64,000 nucleotides of DNA from the NCBI GenBank assembly GCA_026419775.2, contig JAOPGA020001052.1, positions 1-64,000 of the forward strand. The letters run 5' to 3'. The notes under the pieces are model-generated. The model had not been told where the DNA came from. It did no database searches and saw nothing but the letters and a program-made list of their open reading frames with translations. Positions 47,423-58,785 of this stretch are shown one piece after another; the first letter of the stretch is position 1, and each line of letters begins with the position of its first letter. A program made the translations under genes and the position numbers. The stretch is from Acrasis kona. Taxonomy: Eukaryota > Heterolobosea > Eutetramitea > Acrasida > Acrasidae.

Positions 47423-48997
47423 ATGCCAGAACTTGTTCTAGAGATGAGCGCTAACGAGTTGGCCATTGCCATTCGCGAGAGGAAGGTCAAGTCTGAGGAA
47501 GCAGTCTCCGCGTATTTGAACCAAACCAAGAAACATAACGACAAGGTGAATGCCGTATTTACTTTGTGCGAAGACAGCGCACTATCTAAAGCGAGGCAAG
47601 CTGATGAGGATTTGGCAAATGGCATTAGCTGGGGTCCTCTCCACGGTGTTCCGTTTACTGTCAAAGACTCTTGGAGCACCAAGAACGTTAAGACATGTTG
47701 CAAGTAAGTACCAAAAAATGTTTTTATATAATTATTCATTAGTCATCTACCACTGAAAGATTACGTCCCAGAGCAAGATGCATTGATTGTGTCCAAAATT
47801 TTGGACGCTGGAGGTATTTTGTTGGGTAAAACAAACGTACCAGAGCTGTTGGGCGACGTACAGGCCATTGGTCCACTTTCAGGACCCACCAACAACCCTT
47901 GGAACTTGGAATATATAGCTGGAGGTAGTACATGCGGTGCAGCTGCAGTCAGTGCTTTGTTTACTCCTATTGAAATTGGTAGTAGTTTTAATGGTTCTGT
48001 TGAAGTACCAGCTAGCTACTGTGGCGTCTATTCCTATAAGCCAACTATCAACCTAATATCAACAGTTGGCCACGTTCCACCACTTCCAGACCAAGTTACA
48101 ACAGTAAACGAGCTATTATCTCCAGGATTTATAGCAAGGTCAATAGAAGACTTGGATCTCTTATTAAACATTTGTACATCAAAACCAGAGACGAAAGACC
48201 CTACAATCCCTCCTGTCGTATTGGACAAATCAATCTTCGATTCCAAAATCACAAACTCCTCCGTCAAAATAGCCTGGACCAAGATGCCTCAATATCCTCT
48301 GGACAAGGCCATTCACTCAACACTACAGGCGATTGTGGAACATTTAATGCAAGAAGGCTTTCAATTGGAGGAAAAACATCTACCCTACTACGACAAGGAC
48401 GACTCTGTAAAATCGAAAACCACTTTTGACGAATTGTATCAATTGTGTGGTGAGTTATTCATGCAAGATCAAGTTAAGAACGGAGCACCATTCGGCCACA
48501 GAACATCCACTAAATTTTACGGATTTTTCAGTGGTGATAATTGGAGCAAGGGAATGGGAATTGGAGCGAGTGATGATTTGTACATGAGTGGATTAGCCCA
48601 AAGCAAGAAATTGAAACACATGAAGGTCATGGATGAGTACCTAAAGGACTTTGACGTCCTCCTTTGTCCAGTTACATTCTCCACCGCCCATAAACACTGC
48701 AAGACTGGTACTGCTATTGATGTTAATGATGCTGATGGTGTCACTCACTCTGTGGAGTACTTTGGCAATAGTATCGGAATTACTTCATTGATGAATCTGG
48801 CTGGTCTTCCAACGCTAGTGCTTCCAGGAGGTCTAAGCCCAAGCGAAGACCGTGACAATACACCAAAAGACGTTCTACCTGTGGGAATCATGTTGGTCGG
48901 CAAGAGATGGGATGATGCCCGTCTTCTCTACATTGGAAATATGCTAACAAAACTCCTCAATTTGTCCGCTCAATCACCACCAGGATATAACGATTGA
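47423..48997 (+). CDS. Amidase-signature hydrolase (FAAH-like)
   Basis: Exons 47423-47703 and 47743-48997, one 39-nt intron; 511 residues. The Ser-cisSer-Lys triad can be placed at Lys81 (PFTVKDSW), Ser156 (GGSTCG, usually GGSSGG) and Ser179 (NGSVEVPA). The spacings of 75 and 23 nearly match fatty acid amide hydrolase. It also has GPLHGVPF and KTNVPELL. The usual GTDxGGS tract is altered to GSSFNGS, so substrate range may differ. Amide or ester hydrolysis is likely; the physiological substrate is unknown. No signal peptide, so probably cytosolic or membrane-peripheral. Confidence 0.88.
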
Positions 48998-49066
48998 TGT
49001 AATAACAATATAGTTATAACTAACATGTAACAATAAAATTTTTGATAATTAAAGTGGACCTTAAAG

Positions 49067-49793
49067 TTACTTCTCAATCATGTTTTTTAATTTAAGAGTG
49101 TACATTGATGCCTCTCCAACAGCGCGGGCATTGATGAGTGCGGCTGGAATGTAGCCGGATGGATCAACGTGAGAGACATTCCATACTTCCAATTCGTCCT
49201 CGCCCTTTTTCTGTACTCTGAGTGCAAACAACTTCATGTTCATGCGAACATATCCACTTGATGGCTTTGGGAAGGAAGGATGGTCGACAGAGACGATGAT
49301 TTTGTACAATGTTTCACCTTCGCGGAATGTTTGATGTAGAGTCGTCTCATCCCTTCCTGATACCATAAACATGGGTGAAGCGTGTTCCTTTAAATATAAA
49401 AACACATTAAACGATGTAAACCACTTACGACATGCCAAACCGAAAGTTCTGGTGTTGGATTAGCGATAAGCGCCTTCGAGTTACATGTGGAGTCGAGTTC
49501 CTTTGTCTTCTCTACTGTATCGAAACTAGCTTAATTTTGTTATAATTACTAGAATTAATCATCTTACCAAGCCATGCAAGGAAGTCTTCGGGTGTCATTT
49601 TTGTTTTAATTACTCCACCTCCCTTCACTTTCTTATTAGCATCATTTGGTACGTCTATTTTATATCCTGTGACCCCAGAATCTTCTTTTATGACCTCCCA
49701 CCCTTCATTATCTGCGAGGTCTTTTTTAGCCTCCTCCAGTTTTTGTTTACTTAGATGCAACCAATTCTGCTTCTCCTCCTCAGTGAATGACAT
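49067..49793 (-). CDS. START-domain lipid-binding protein
   Basis: Three exons: 49793-49568, 49529-49429 and 49387-49067 (introns 38 and 41 nt); 215 residues, about one START domain. Diagnostic segments are GWEVIKEDSGVTGYKID, the substrate-pocket strand 'YVRMNMKLFALRVQKK', and the end HVDPSGYIPAALINARAVGEA, which matches the conserved DPSGYIPxxLxN hallmark of StAR-type domains. It likely carries a lipid between membranes in the cytosol. No other domain or signal peptide. Confidence 0.88.
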
Positions 49794-50049
49794 TAGATTT
49801 GCTCAAAATTAGGGAACAGACCACAATTTATATCCCTTCGCATCACCGCATTATGACGTTTTTTACAATATTCATCGCGTTTGCGCAAATACCCAAAAAT
49901 GCTGAGGCTAAGACAATCAAACAAGTTTCAGGTGCTAATACATAAAAGTATTCATTGTTCTCTTGTTGATTAAACAAGTTCGGAAGACTTTGTTATTTTG
50001 AATGAAGAACAGAACAACCACGGATAAGTATCGAAAAATTTTATATATG

Positions 50050-50439
50050 TTACATTTTCATGGCTGTGCTGGCTCCATGTAGCTTGCTTCTTGTAATTTG
50101 GGATAAGTCGTGAACGTTTCCTCCATTGTCAAGGTCATTGATGCCTCCCTTGTTCTTGTACACTCCTGTAAATGTACTTCTGTCACTGAGACGTTCAAAA
50201 ATATCTTTACTTGAAGTACTAGGACGAGGTTTCTTGACTGGTTGAGCGTCAATAACTGTTGGTATTCCTTTTCCTGTTCTCATAGAGGTGCTCGTTCCGT
50301 GCATTTTGCTTCTTGTGATTTGAGACAAATCATGTACGTTTCCTCCGTTGTCTAGATCGTTGATGCCTCCTCTATTTTTATAGACGCCGGTGAATGTGCT
50401 TCTATCACTTAGGCGGTCGAAGATACTTTGCTTGGTCAT
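50050..50439 (-). CDS. Small protein with two p25-alpha-like motifs, copy 2
   Basis: 129 residues starting MTKQSIFDRLSDRST, almost identical to the gene at 10732-11121. The upstream in-frame ATG at 50490 is rejected because it would lie beside the TTAAAAGCGCG promoter element (about 60 nt upstream of 50439), which is shared with the other copy. High identity plus shared promoter indicates a recent duplication of about one kilobase or less, or gene conversion. Microtubule-linked function is inferred only from the p25-like core. Confidence 0.8.
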   Translation of the reverse strand: MTKQSIFDRLSDRSTFTGVYKNRGGINDLDNGGNVHDLSQITRSKMHGTSTSMRTGKGIPTVIDAQPVKKPRPSTSSKDIFERLSDRSTFTGVYKNKGGINDLDNGGNVHDLSQITRSKLHGASTAMKM

Positions 50440-50873
50440 TGTTGTCGCGATTGTTGTCTTTGTTTTTTTGGATAATGGATTGGAGAGCAAAATTACGCGC
50501 TTTTAATACTTCTCCATCCACCCTTAAAAGATAATTTGAAATTTAAATAGCTAGATATTAATAGAACTGTAGATCAATCAAATATGAAAGCTATTTTCAG
50601 ATTACTTTTTTACAACTGTTGACAACACCAAATTTTACCAACATGCCATCATAATAGTGATACCATATCCACTGTATGCGGAAAAATCGATAACTAGATA
50701 CTAGTACTTGGCTAGTCGCCGCAAAAGTTGCCAACCTTGTAGTGAGGGCAGAAGTTTGCAATGTACGGGAACGTTCCATTACTAAAGTTTTTGGAACGGT
50801 TTATCTTCCTTAAATTTCCGGATTGTAAAATATAAAATAAATTCATGTTCCGAAATATGTTCAATTAAATAAA
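50440..50873. other. Intergenic, no gene seen
   Basis: About 430 nt containing the p25-like gene promoter and a TATAAAATAAATT element upstream of the small locus at 50874. Confidence 0.4.
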
Positions 50874-51133
50874 ATGCAAGCCGCTCATAGAAGAGGTGAT
50901 AGAGAAAAATATGAAGCTGCTGCCCTTAACGCAGAGCGGAATAAACAAGAGAGACAGCGAGAGGATTATGATTACTCGCAAGAACGCTTCAGGGTGTTCA
51001 GGTTGTTGACGAAATTCAACGTCAATTTCAAGTAGGAGAGAGAATACGTCGACCAAACAACGAAGACGAACCACGAGCACAAGGGTGTCGCATTAATCCT
51101 TTATTGGACATTAATAATCTTGGTGCAGAATAA
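50874..51133 (+). pseudogene. Small hydrophilic ORF with one frame break
   Basis: MQAAHRRGDREKYEAAALNA opens the frame, which stops after 55 codons. From about 50990 a different frame continues (QGVQVVDEIQRQFQVG, then a Pro/Asn/Glu-rich tail) to a stop at 51131-51133. A single missing nucleotide at about 50988 would join them into about 86 residues. It is either a broken small gene or a sequencing error. No family known. Confidence 0.4.
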
Positions 51134-51199
51134 ACATATTTTACAAAACTATTTTTATTTATCCGGATCTAATGGAACAGATCATTTCAACTTTTAATA

Positions 51200-51857
51200 A
51201 TGGAACGTTCCCGGTAGTTGTATGGATAGGGTGAACTACGACATCTCTGGTGGATAACCGCATCCTAAACTCCAGTACTTGTGTCGTTTGTGTACCTTTG
51301 GAATGCATGACAGTCTGGGTCTTGATTGCCAGAGTTGTAAGGGATCTACCATCTATCAGAGTATGTTTCGAGTGGCCTTGTAATGTTCAAAGTATATCTT
51401 GTTTGTCCTCTCTCGACTGGTGGATGTTGACCAAAAACAGCACCGTATCCCTCTGGAAGTTCCCAGTCAATGTTGTTTTGTCTTTTGAACAAGCGCTATG
51501 GTATTTGGAATCTTGAATCAGTTAATGGACCAACCAAAGCAGTGTGCACGTAGTGGTATTTATACTCATGGCAAGATGGAATCCAGGCGTGGGTGTTCGC
51601 AATTCCTTGGTTGCTGTTGATGGCGAATTGATGTACAGTGTAAATTTGTTTCTTGGTATGAATATATGTACAAATCTGGCGTCTTTCACACCATTGACAA
51701 TGTGTCTGTCTACCAGAGGTCCAGCTATCACGTAAGGTGAATCAAACGTATATAGCGTCTCGCCGACATTCCTTTCGAGCCTTGCTCTGGTGACATCCAT
51801 GATAGTGCATGCACAGAGGGTAAACACCATGCATAGCGCAATCAGTATCTTGCTCAT
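51200..51857 (-). pseudogene. Decayed secreted-protein gene
   Basis: The start MSKILIALCMVFTLCACTIMD (signal peptide) at 51857 is followed by about 85 residues of plausible sequence (VIAGPLVDRHIVNGVKDARF). The frame then breaks near 51590, and downstream coding-like sequence appears in at least three frames (YHYVHTALVGPLTDSRFQIP; GYGAVFGQHPPVERGQTRYT) with stops. No splice sites were found that rescue it. Function unknown. Confidence 0.45.
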
Positions 51858-52370
51858 GTTGTTTTGAAATTTTATGTTCTTCAATTATGATGTTATTTGA
51901 TTCTTTTGAGCGCCGTAAAGATGATATTTGACAAGTAATCCCAGAATTCGGAGCTAAGATTCCGCTAGTGATACATATTGCTGATAGATTCCATTTAAGA
52001 GACAACACATTCATGTTCGGTAAGTTTTCAATACACCCTTGGATGTTATTCTTGTCTTCTTGAGGCGAAAATTGGAAGTAGTCAGTGTCAGATCAACTCA
52101 TCTTGATTCGGGACTATTCAACAACATATCACTATCAATCATATTCATTTCATATAAAGAGTACCTAGACCATATTTACTCACATGAGGGACAAGTAGTG
52201 ACGTGTCTGCCTCAACAAGATCCTGGGTGGTGTACATCCCTTAGTTCCATAACCATATTACAAAATTGAATGCGATCAGGAAAAGACATCTAAGAACAAA
52301 AGAGAATGAAAAGATGATCGGAACTTCAGAAGTAATATTGCTCTGGTTGACTAAAACTAAAAAACAGAAA
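51858..52370. other. Intergenic, no gene seen
   Basis: About 510 nt with short open frames lacking support. Confidence 0.35.
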
Positions 52371-52771
52371 ATGAGTATTTTAACTAACTATAGAGTGTAT
52401 GGTGCACTTGCAGTTGCTCTTGCTGGAACAGCGGCCTCATCTTACCTTTACACAAAAGCTGATCAAAACAAACAAGGTATTGAATTGTATACAAATTGTA
52501 TTCACACCATCATCAACAGTGGCAGAAAAAATTTATAAGGATATCCCAAAAACAAAGGATGACCTTTGTGTAGATGTATGTGAAACATTAAACATTGAAA
52601 ACCAAGAAGCTGTAAGACATTGCTTACCTACTTTTAACTCATCGTGAATAGTGCAAAAAAATGGTGGATCAGGGACATGATTATTTCACAGAATCAAAGA
52701 AGAAGAATCTTACATTTGAGAATGCTTATGACGCAGCACCACTGAACATTAAAAACATTCAATTCAAATAA
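52371..52771 (+). CDS. Small three-exon membrane protein (105 aa)
   Basis: Exons 52371-52476, 52520-52611 and 52652-52771 (introns 43 and 40 nt). The N-terminus has one hydrophobic helix (VYGALAVALAGTAASSYLYT), followed by a soluble part ending LTFENAYDAAPLNIKNIQFK. Reading through intron 2 would give a shorter 77-residue protein, but the spliced form keeps frame and intron 2 has GTAAG and a TTTTAAC-like branch site. No family was recognised; size and topology would suit a mitochondrial or ER membrane protein. Confidence 0.6.
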
Positions 52772-52880
52772 ACGAAGACTTTGAAACTCTGTTGTGAAAT
52801 TTGTATAAATAGCGGACACCAACTGACGTGTAGGTAAAAATTGTGTTCAATTGATAAAAATACAATGTTTATTTGACAAT

Positions 52881-54858
52881 CTATTGTTCATTAAGCAACA
52901 CATTATCTCTCACCCAGTCGGATATTCGCTCACTGGCCACCCTTGCTTCCGGTATCAAAGTCACTAAATTCAAGTAACCATGTCCCAACGTATCATAAAC
53001 GTGCATCGAAACACCATTCTCTCCATTTGCTTGTTCTAATCTCTTCGCAAAGTACCAAGCATCATCAAACAAGGGATCTAACGCACCCGTTGATATTAAA
53101 GTAGGTGGAAACTGTTTTAAAGTGTCGTCAGGAATGACTGCTGGTGAGATGTATGGATTGTGTTTTGCATCATGACTTGGATCATTCAACTCCTCTTCTT
53201 TTGAAATGTACTCATCTCCACACATCTTTAATATGGATGTGTTTAGTAAGGGATCAAGGGTACTCATGATTCTGGCAGGACTTGGACTAAACTCCAAGTA
53301 CATTGCAGGATAGGCTAGGACTAAGGCATCAGGTCTTCTTAGCTTATCTTCTTCAATGATCCTCATCAGCAATGCGCTCACAATGTTTCCACCCGCACTA
53401 TCCCCAACAAAAATGATTTTGCTCTTCTCTAAATGTAGGCCCAAGTCTTGTGATCCATTTTTCAGAATCCACTTATAAGCTTGATAACACTCCTCTAATT
53501 GAACGGGAAAATGTTGATCTGGAGTTCTTGTATAATCTACACTTAGAATGCGTAAGTTAGTATGTGTGACCCACTGCCTCAAATAGGGTTCATGTGAGAA
53601 GCTTGTTAAGGCCATGAAACCACCGCCATGAACATGGAACATGAAGCCAGGATGGAGCTCATGATCCTTTCGGTGTTCGTGTGGGGTGACGTGATGTATC
53701 ATGCTTAAAAATTTGGTCATCACAGGGTAATCCATTTTTACAGTGTCAGAATATTTGCTCTTTAATGGTTGTGATTTTATAATACGCACAGACACATTCT
53801 GTACCGTGCTTGGTATGCCTTCATGTAGTGTTTTTATGTATTTTGATTTTACAATGTTTTCGTCAACTTGGTCTTCATCTTTTTCAAAGGTAACCTGAAA
53901 GTTACCACTCACTTCAATATGTGGATAAACAAACAGAGAAGCCCTTCTAAATAACGCCTTATCTGGTAAGCTCCATAAAACTTTTTGTGTATCCGCATCA
54001 ATGTGTGTCATGTATTCACTGGCGCGCTTACCAGCAGCAGAGTGGTTTAAAAAGTAAAATACATTAGAAGCGAAAAAAACACCCCTTTTAAAAATTGGTT
54101 TTTTGACGTGAAAAGAAGCATCATAGGCCGCAGTAACGGTGACCATGAGACCTAAAAATAATCTCATCATAGGTGCATACTGTGGGCCAATATTTTGAAA
54201 ATACTGAGAGGCATCTACAGCCATCTCTTTGTGGTCTTCTACATTTAATGTATCGCTACAAGATTGAATAAAGATGCAAATGTGAGGGTTACCTGAATGG
54301 ATAGAATATACTTGTGTCATTTAACCTATTTTCAGCCAATTTAATTAGAACCTGCGCTTGTCTTTCTTCGCATACGACTACACCCATTAGATAAAGTGTA
54401 TGTAGTACTTTAACTTTTTTCATTATTTTATTACATGTGTTTGTGGTCGTTACTCGTGAAATCTTTTTTATTAATGAATCCATCGTGTAATGTGTTGTAA
54501 TGTACAAGCCTCTAAACTCAAACTGAAAGCGTTGAATGGTACCCGCGTTTCTACTAAGATTGGCGTATCGATTGTCCACTAACTCTTTGATCTTGATGAG
54601 GTTTGTTCTGATTTCGATGCATGATGTTTTGAGTTGAATCATGTTGTTTGCTATATTTTCCGAAACAGATGTTGATTGTAGTTTATTTATGAAATGGTCC
54701 ACACTGCCGAGTGCTTTGTCATAGCCTACCCAACTGTCTTCTTGTTTTGCCCTCTCTTGCTTTTTCCCATTGTAGATTTTAAAATTGTGCTCTTCTCCCA
54801 AGCAGTTGAATGCTGAGCCATGTTTGATATGAGCATTGATATTCGCCTCTATGTTCAT
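52881..54858 (-). CDS. Hormone-sensitive-lipase-type alpha/beta hydrolase
   Basis: Exons 54858-54293 and 54255-52881, 37-nt intron; 646 residues. Exon 1 encodes an HSL N-terminal-like helical region (ERQAQVLIKLAENR). The catalytic domain has the oxyanion motif HGGGF (398-402) and the nucleophile elbow GDSAGGN (473-479, Ser475). Asp in STGALDPLFDD and His in DTLGHGYLNL complete the triad. HSL family members hydrolyse acylglycerols or steryl esters on lipid droplets. The splice keeps N- and C-terminal parts in one chain, as in animal HSL. Single gene, no signal peptide. Confidence 0.88.
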
Positions 54859-55099
54859 CGTGTCTTTTTGTTTTATTTAAAAATATACTCGCGCTCTAAA
54901 TTTAAAGCGGACAATCAAGATTTAGCCAAAAAACACAACTGAGGTATCATGAGCTGTTTAAACGCTTGATATTGAAATTAAGGTTCGGTTTGCATTCAAT
55001 GAATGGCCATTCATTTTATTAGTTAGATCTCTGAGCACTATTTTCTTCTCGTCAACTTGAATATAGATTCTCTTCGGAAAAAAATGTATTATCTATCGA
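54859..55099. other. Intergenic, HSL promoter region
   Basis: Contains a TATATTTTTAAATAAAA stretch just upstream of the HSL start on the minus strand. Confidence 0.4.
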
Positions 55100-55110
55100 A
55101 ATAGTTGTCT

Positions 55111-55239
55111 GGACAACTGACATATTAAATTTTCAACGTGCAGTTCAAAATTTCCACGTTCAATAAATATTATCCACCCACAAACTGTACTTTCCCTCTT
55201 CAAATTACATTTCAATGGTCAAAAACAAACGACAAGCAG
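55111..55239 (+). repeat. Left terminal inverted repeat
   Basis: Exact reverse complement of 56102-56230. It includes an ATG (55215) pointing inward that opens MVKNKRQA and stops after 11 codons on this side. Confidence 0.92.
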
Positions 55240-55841
55240 GGAAGACCTAGTTCTAGGCCTATGATGCTTATGTGAGTTGGCTCAAGCGCAAATCAATGTA
55301 ATGTGAAGGAACATTTCAAGAGTATTTGAAGGTAATTGCTACAGACTACAAAATTTATGAACATTTCATGCAAACGGATATATATCAATATAAAAGTTTA
55401 TTACTTTCAGTTAGATTTGACAGCTTATGAATCTGTCAAAAGAATTGGTGAGTAATTAATGAGTAAATGTAAAAATGTCAAATAAATCCTCCTCCTTATA
55501 AAACTGACATTCTCTATTCTGGGTTCTGATATTCATTTCCTCGCTTCATGTAGCAGTCGTTGTTGGCACTTCTTCGCCGTGAGTTTTTCCGTTATCCGTT
55601 TTTAACAGTTGACTGTATAAACAGACACAGCATAGATGAAGACAATGTGAAAAAAACACCGCGGGAGGTACATTGGAAAAGGCGTGGTACATTGAGCAAA
55701 GACTCAGTTTGGAAGCAACACACACTAACACTGTTCACTTTAAACAAGATGAGAAAATGAATTTGACAATAGTAGAGACGTCATTTTAGGGTTCATAGAA
55801 GAGGGGTTGAGGAACAACACATAAAAGAAGAATTTGACAAC

Positions 55842-56126
55842 CTAAAGGTAAATAATTGGATTCTTAGAGATGACAGAATCGAAGAATAAAATGTTAATTA
55901 GTATAATGCGACGTGTTTTTTGTTCTAAGTGAAGTATACAATTCATCAAAAATATGTTCTTCCTCTCCGTCTGTTTGAAACCCTCAGGATGGGGCACTAT
56001 CTCTTGAATGGCTCCGGTTAATGTAATAATAAGAATCAACGCGCTGCACATACGTACAATGGTTTGCGTAATGAGGAATTGGAAGAGAACAGCTGTTGTT
56101 TCTGCTTGTCGTTTGTTTTTGACCAT
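55842..56126 (-). CDS. 94-aa hydrophobic ORF starting inside the right inverted repeat
   Basis: Begins MVKNKRQA within the inverted repeat, then has a hydrophobic helix (ALILIITLTGAIQEIV) outside the perfect repeat. The first nine codons are thus shared with the left arm. No family was recognised. It may be a chance frame, or the only ORF of the element. Confidence 0.3.
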   Translation of the reverse strand: MVKNKRQAETTAVLFQFLITQTIVRMCSALILIITLTGAIQEIVPHPEGFKQTERKNIFLMNCILHLEQKTRRIILINILFFDSVISKNPIIYL

Positions 56127-56230
56127 TGAAATGTAATTTGAAGAGGGAAAGTACAGTTTGTGGGTGGATAATATTTATTGAACGTGGAAATTTTGAACTG
56201 CACGTTGAAAATTTAATATGTCAGTTGTCC
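56102..56230 (-). repeat. Right terminal inverted repeat
   Basis: Exact reverse complement of 55111-55239. Confidence 0.92.
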
Positions 56231-56423
56231 ACACACCTAGTCGCATTATCTATTGACTCATTTAGTCAAAGAGATTCAAGAATGTACGGAATGTCGGGAA
56301 TGATGTTCACATCAATTGAAAATGCCTAATTATTACATAACTGACAAGTGTTCAGTGACATTGACATGTGATGATGATTTTTACGAATGTATATTTTATC
56401 TCAAACACACAAGTGTCTGTACA

Positions 56424-57095
56424 ATGAAGGTAGTTAGTTTCTTTGTTTTGTTGTGCTGCTTGGTGTTTGACGTATACTGCGGAGATAAAAGCTGCAACGC
56501 TGTAGCGTCAGGAAACCATGCCAGAAGTTTATCCTTTAAGAAGCCCCTAAGAAGAACCCTAAACGCAGACACCACAAGATGGTTCTTCACTTATCATGCC
56601 CCCTACTCCAGAGTTACCCTTGTTAGCACTTTTGATGGATCTAATGGGCCCTTGACCATGCAACAGTTCCAAGACTCTCAAACTACATTTGCCAAGGGAC
56701 TAAAGAATTGCGAGTACTGTGTATTTGATTGTGCATCCACCTTCATCCAAAATACAAACGCAAACGCACCAACTATTTACAACTACTTATTCAAGGACTG
56801 TGAATATTCATTCTATGCCTACTCATGCATCAAGCCCCAAGTTGTAAACAACGGAAACCAAAGAGACATTACCGCCAACACCAATTGCAAGAGTACTTCA
56901 TCACTTTCAGAAATGCAAATCTTGGGTGTTTTGGACATTTGTGTCACTTACAACAAGTGTACCTTCAGAAACAACCTAACAAGACAACAAATCATCAACG
57001 GCTTCTACGGTAAGAACAATTACTATGTATCCAACAACATTTACACCACACATGTCAATAATGACAGTGGAGAAATTATTTATTCAATGAAGTGA
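56424..57095 (+). CDS. Secreted Cys-rich protein (223 aa), unknown
   Basis: The start was set at 56424 (MKVVSFFVLLCCLVFDVYCG, signal peptide); the upstream in-frame extension lacks a signal. A GTATATTTTAT element is about 35 nt upstream. The mature part has about eleven Cys, including CEYCVFDC, a distant CEYSFYAYSC and CVTYNKC. A disulfide-rich extracellular protein is likely. No known family was recognised. Confidence 0.8.
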   Translation: MKVVSFFVLLCCLVFDVYCGDKSCNAVASGNHARSLSFKKPLRRTLNADTTRWFFTYHAPYSRVTLVSTFDGSNGPLTMQQFQDSQTTFAKGLKNCEYCVFDCASTFIQNTNANAPTIYNYLFKDCEYSFYAYSCIKPQVVNNGNQRDITANTNCKSTSSLSEMQILGVLDICVTYNKCTFRNNLTRQQIINGFYGKNNYYVSNNIYTTHVNNDSGEIIYSMK

Positions 57096-57229
57096 TGAGT
57101 TAACTTCATTTACTTACTTTTCATTAAACTTACATTGAATTCCCTCTTTTGCACATTTTCTAATTGATCACTAACACTCAATACTTTCTATTCGTAAATT
57201 ACAGACAGAAACAGAATTAAAGATAACAT

Positions 57230-58286
57230 TTATTTCATATTTAGTTTAGAAGGAATTGCAACATAATATCCGCAAATTTCACTATTAATGTAAGCACGGT
57301 TATTTTAACTTTGCTTACGTGTATGGACTAATGTTGGCTTCATCTGGATTATTGATTATGTTGCCACCTCTATCTCTATTTAAAACATAACCTGTACCAG
57401 GTTTATGAGACCATGTCTTTTCCAAGTCCTTACGGTACCACTACCACCAAGATGACATTTTGATGGAAAAATGCAACTTACGTGAAAATCTTCGCCCGGC
57501 CACATGACGAGGGAAACGTAATGTCCAACAACTGGTGCTTCTTTTTTTGGGCATTTTTTGCCGAGTGGGTTTAATCCATCTTTGATACTTCTGTCCCAAA
57601 TTTCAGAGCATGTGTACACAGATAAATCTTTTCCTGTGCCTCCTCTTCCAGGTTGTGCAAATGTATCAGTACGAACGTCCGTTGCGTAGTTGTAGCAGTT
57701 ATTGAGTCTCAGTGCTTCAACGGGTCTCGACCATCTTATGAGTGTTAGGATTTGAAAGAAGAGATGTATTAGCTTACTTGCCGGGGTTGAAGCGTGTTAC
57801 ATTGTCAGGTCCTCTTAAGATTTCATTGGGACTTAATGAGTATAAACTCTGCTTTTGAACTGCAGACGTATCAATACCTGTGCTGATAACTTCTGTAACA
57901 TGGTTTACGACAGAAAGAATGCTCGTTGGATCATCGTTTGATTCGGATCTAAATTTTATGTAAGATTTGAGAAGATGACTCTCAAGTTTCTTGTTATTGA
58001 TAACGTGGATGCATCCACCCTTAGAGTCTACCACTTCGAACCCAGTGTACCCTAGTTGGGATACATAAATTGTGTCGCACTTGTTAGCATCACTGAATAA
58101 TGAGTCCGCTAAAACAATTAGTACATATGTATAATTATTAATACCTAGGCTCAAAAACTCTGTTCTTTCCTCATCTTTCAGCACCCAAGTCGGATTCCTT
58201 CTTGAGGAATACACTCTCATGGTGACTTGCGTTACATCAGCTAAGCATATTGCTGCCATCAAGGCTACGCAGATGAGTTTGATCAT
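57230..58286 (-). CDS. Secreted protein with a C-terminal NCYNYA...DFHWYR domain (candidate cysteine hydrolase-like)
   Basis: Five exons: 58286-58145, 58108-57778, 57734-57482, 57440-57319 and 57281-57230, introns 36, 43, 41 and 37 nt; 299 residues. The signal peptide is MIKLICVALMAAICLA. The C-terminal domain has LNNCYNYATDVRTDTFAQPG, GHYVSLVMWPGEDFHWYRKD, TWSHKPGTG and SPYTEICGYY. I recall this pattern from otherwise uncharacterised proteins found mostly in bacteria. The Cys and two His suggest a papain-fold or NlpC/P60-like hydrolase, but this is inference. Only the five-exon splice gives the full domain, including its last strand. The N-terminal half is unrecognised. Confidence 0.75.
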
Positions 58287-58785
58287 TTTACTGGTCGAAC
58301 GCGTTATTATACCAAAATTAAAATATGCCGTCAAAGATTACAATAAAAACGTCTCTAAAGACCTTTACTAACCTCTAAATTTCGAGACAAGGCCATTATG
58401 TTGTTATAGATTCAACGAGGTATTAATTAAAGATATCGACATTCACCTCGATAATAGAGAGAAAAGCCAGGCTAGTTTATATCAGATTCCATCATACATC
58501 ATTGACCAACCAAACTTAATTACGGCTCAAGGTCGCTCTAGGGCTCGAAACTTTTGGTGATCTTATAAATAATCAAGTACGATAATAGATCATTACAATC
58601 CGTTCATTCTACAAATTCTTTGACCTTTTTTTGTCATGGAACTCATTTGTGTGGCCGGCTGGGAGCATTTCTTACATACTGGTTTTTCTCGCTTATTGTT
58701 TATTGCAATCGCCACAATGAGTCTCTGAAGACATGCATCATCGGAAATTCTGATTGTAATCGGACAGTCCGCATTGTTGTAAGAA
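58287..58785. other. Intergenic between divergent secreted-protein genes
   Basis: About 500 nt; should hold both promoters. No gene supported. Confidence 0.4.

Larger units (their letters stand above)
55100..56244. mobile_element. About 1.15-kb element with perfect 129-nt terminal inverted repeats
   Basis: 55111-55239 and 56102-56230 are exact reverse complements over 129 nt; a further nine outer bases match imperfectly. A 12-nt direct repeat lies just outside each end (55088-55099 ATTATCTATCGA and 56245-56256 ATTATCTATTGA, 11/12 identical), a candidate target-site duplication. Long TIRs with a TSD of about 9-12 nt resemble Mutator-like elements. No transposase is inside, so it would be non-autonomous. 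The interior has degenerate coding-like pieces. An inverted duplication of a gene 5' end is the alternative. Confidence 0.6.
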
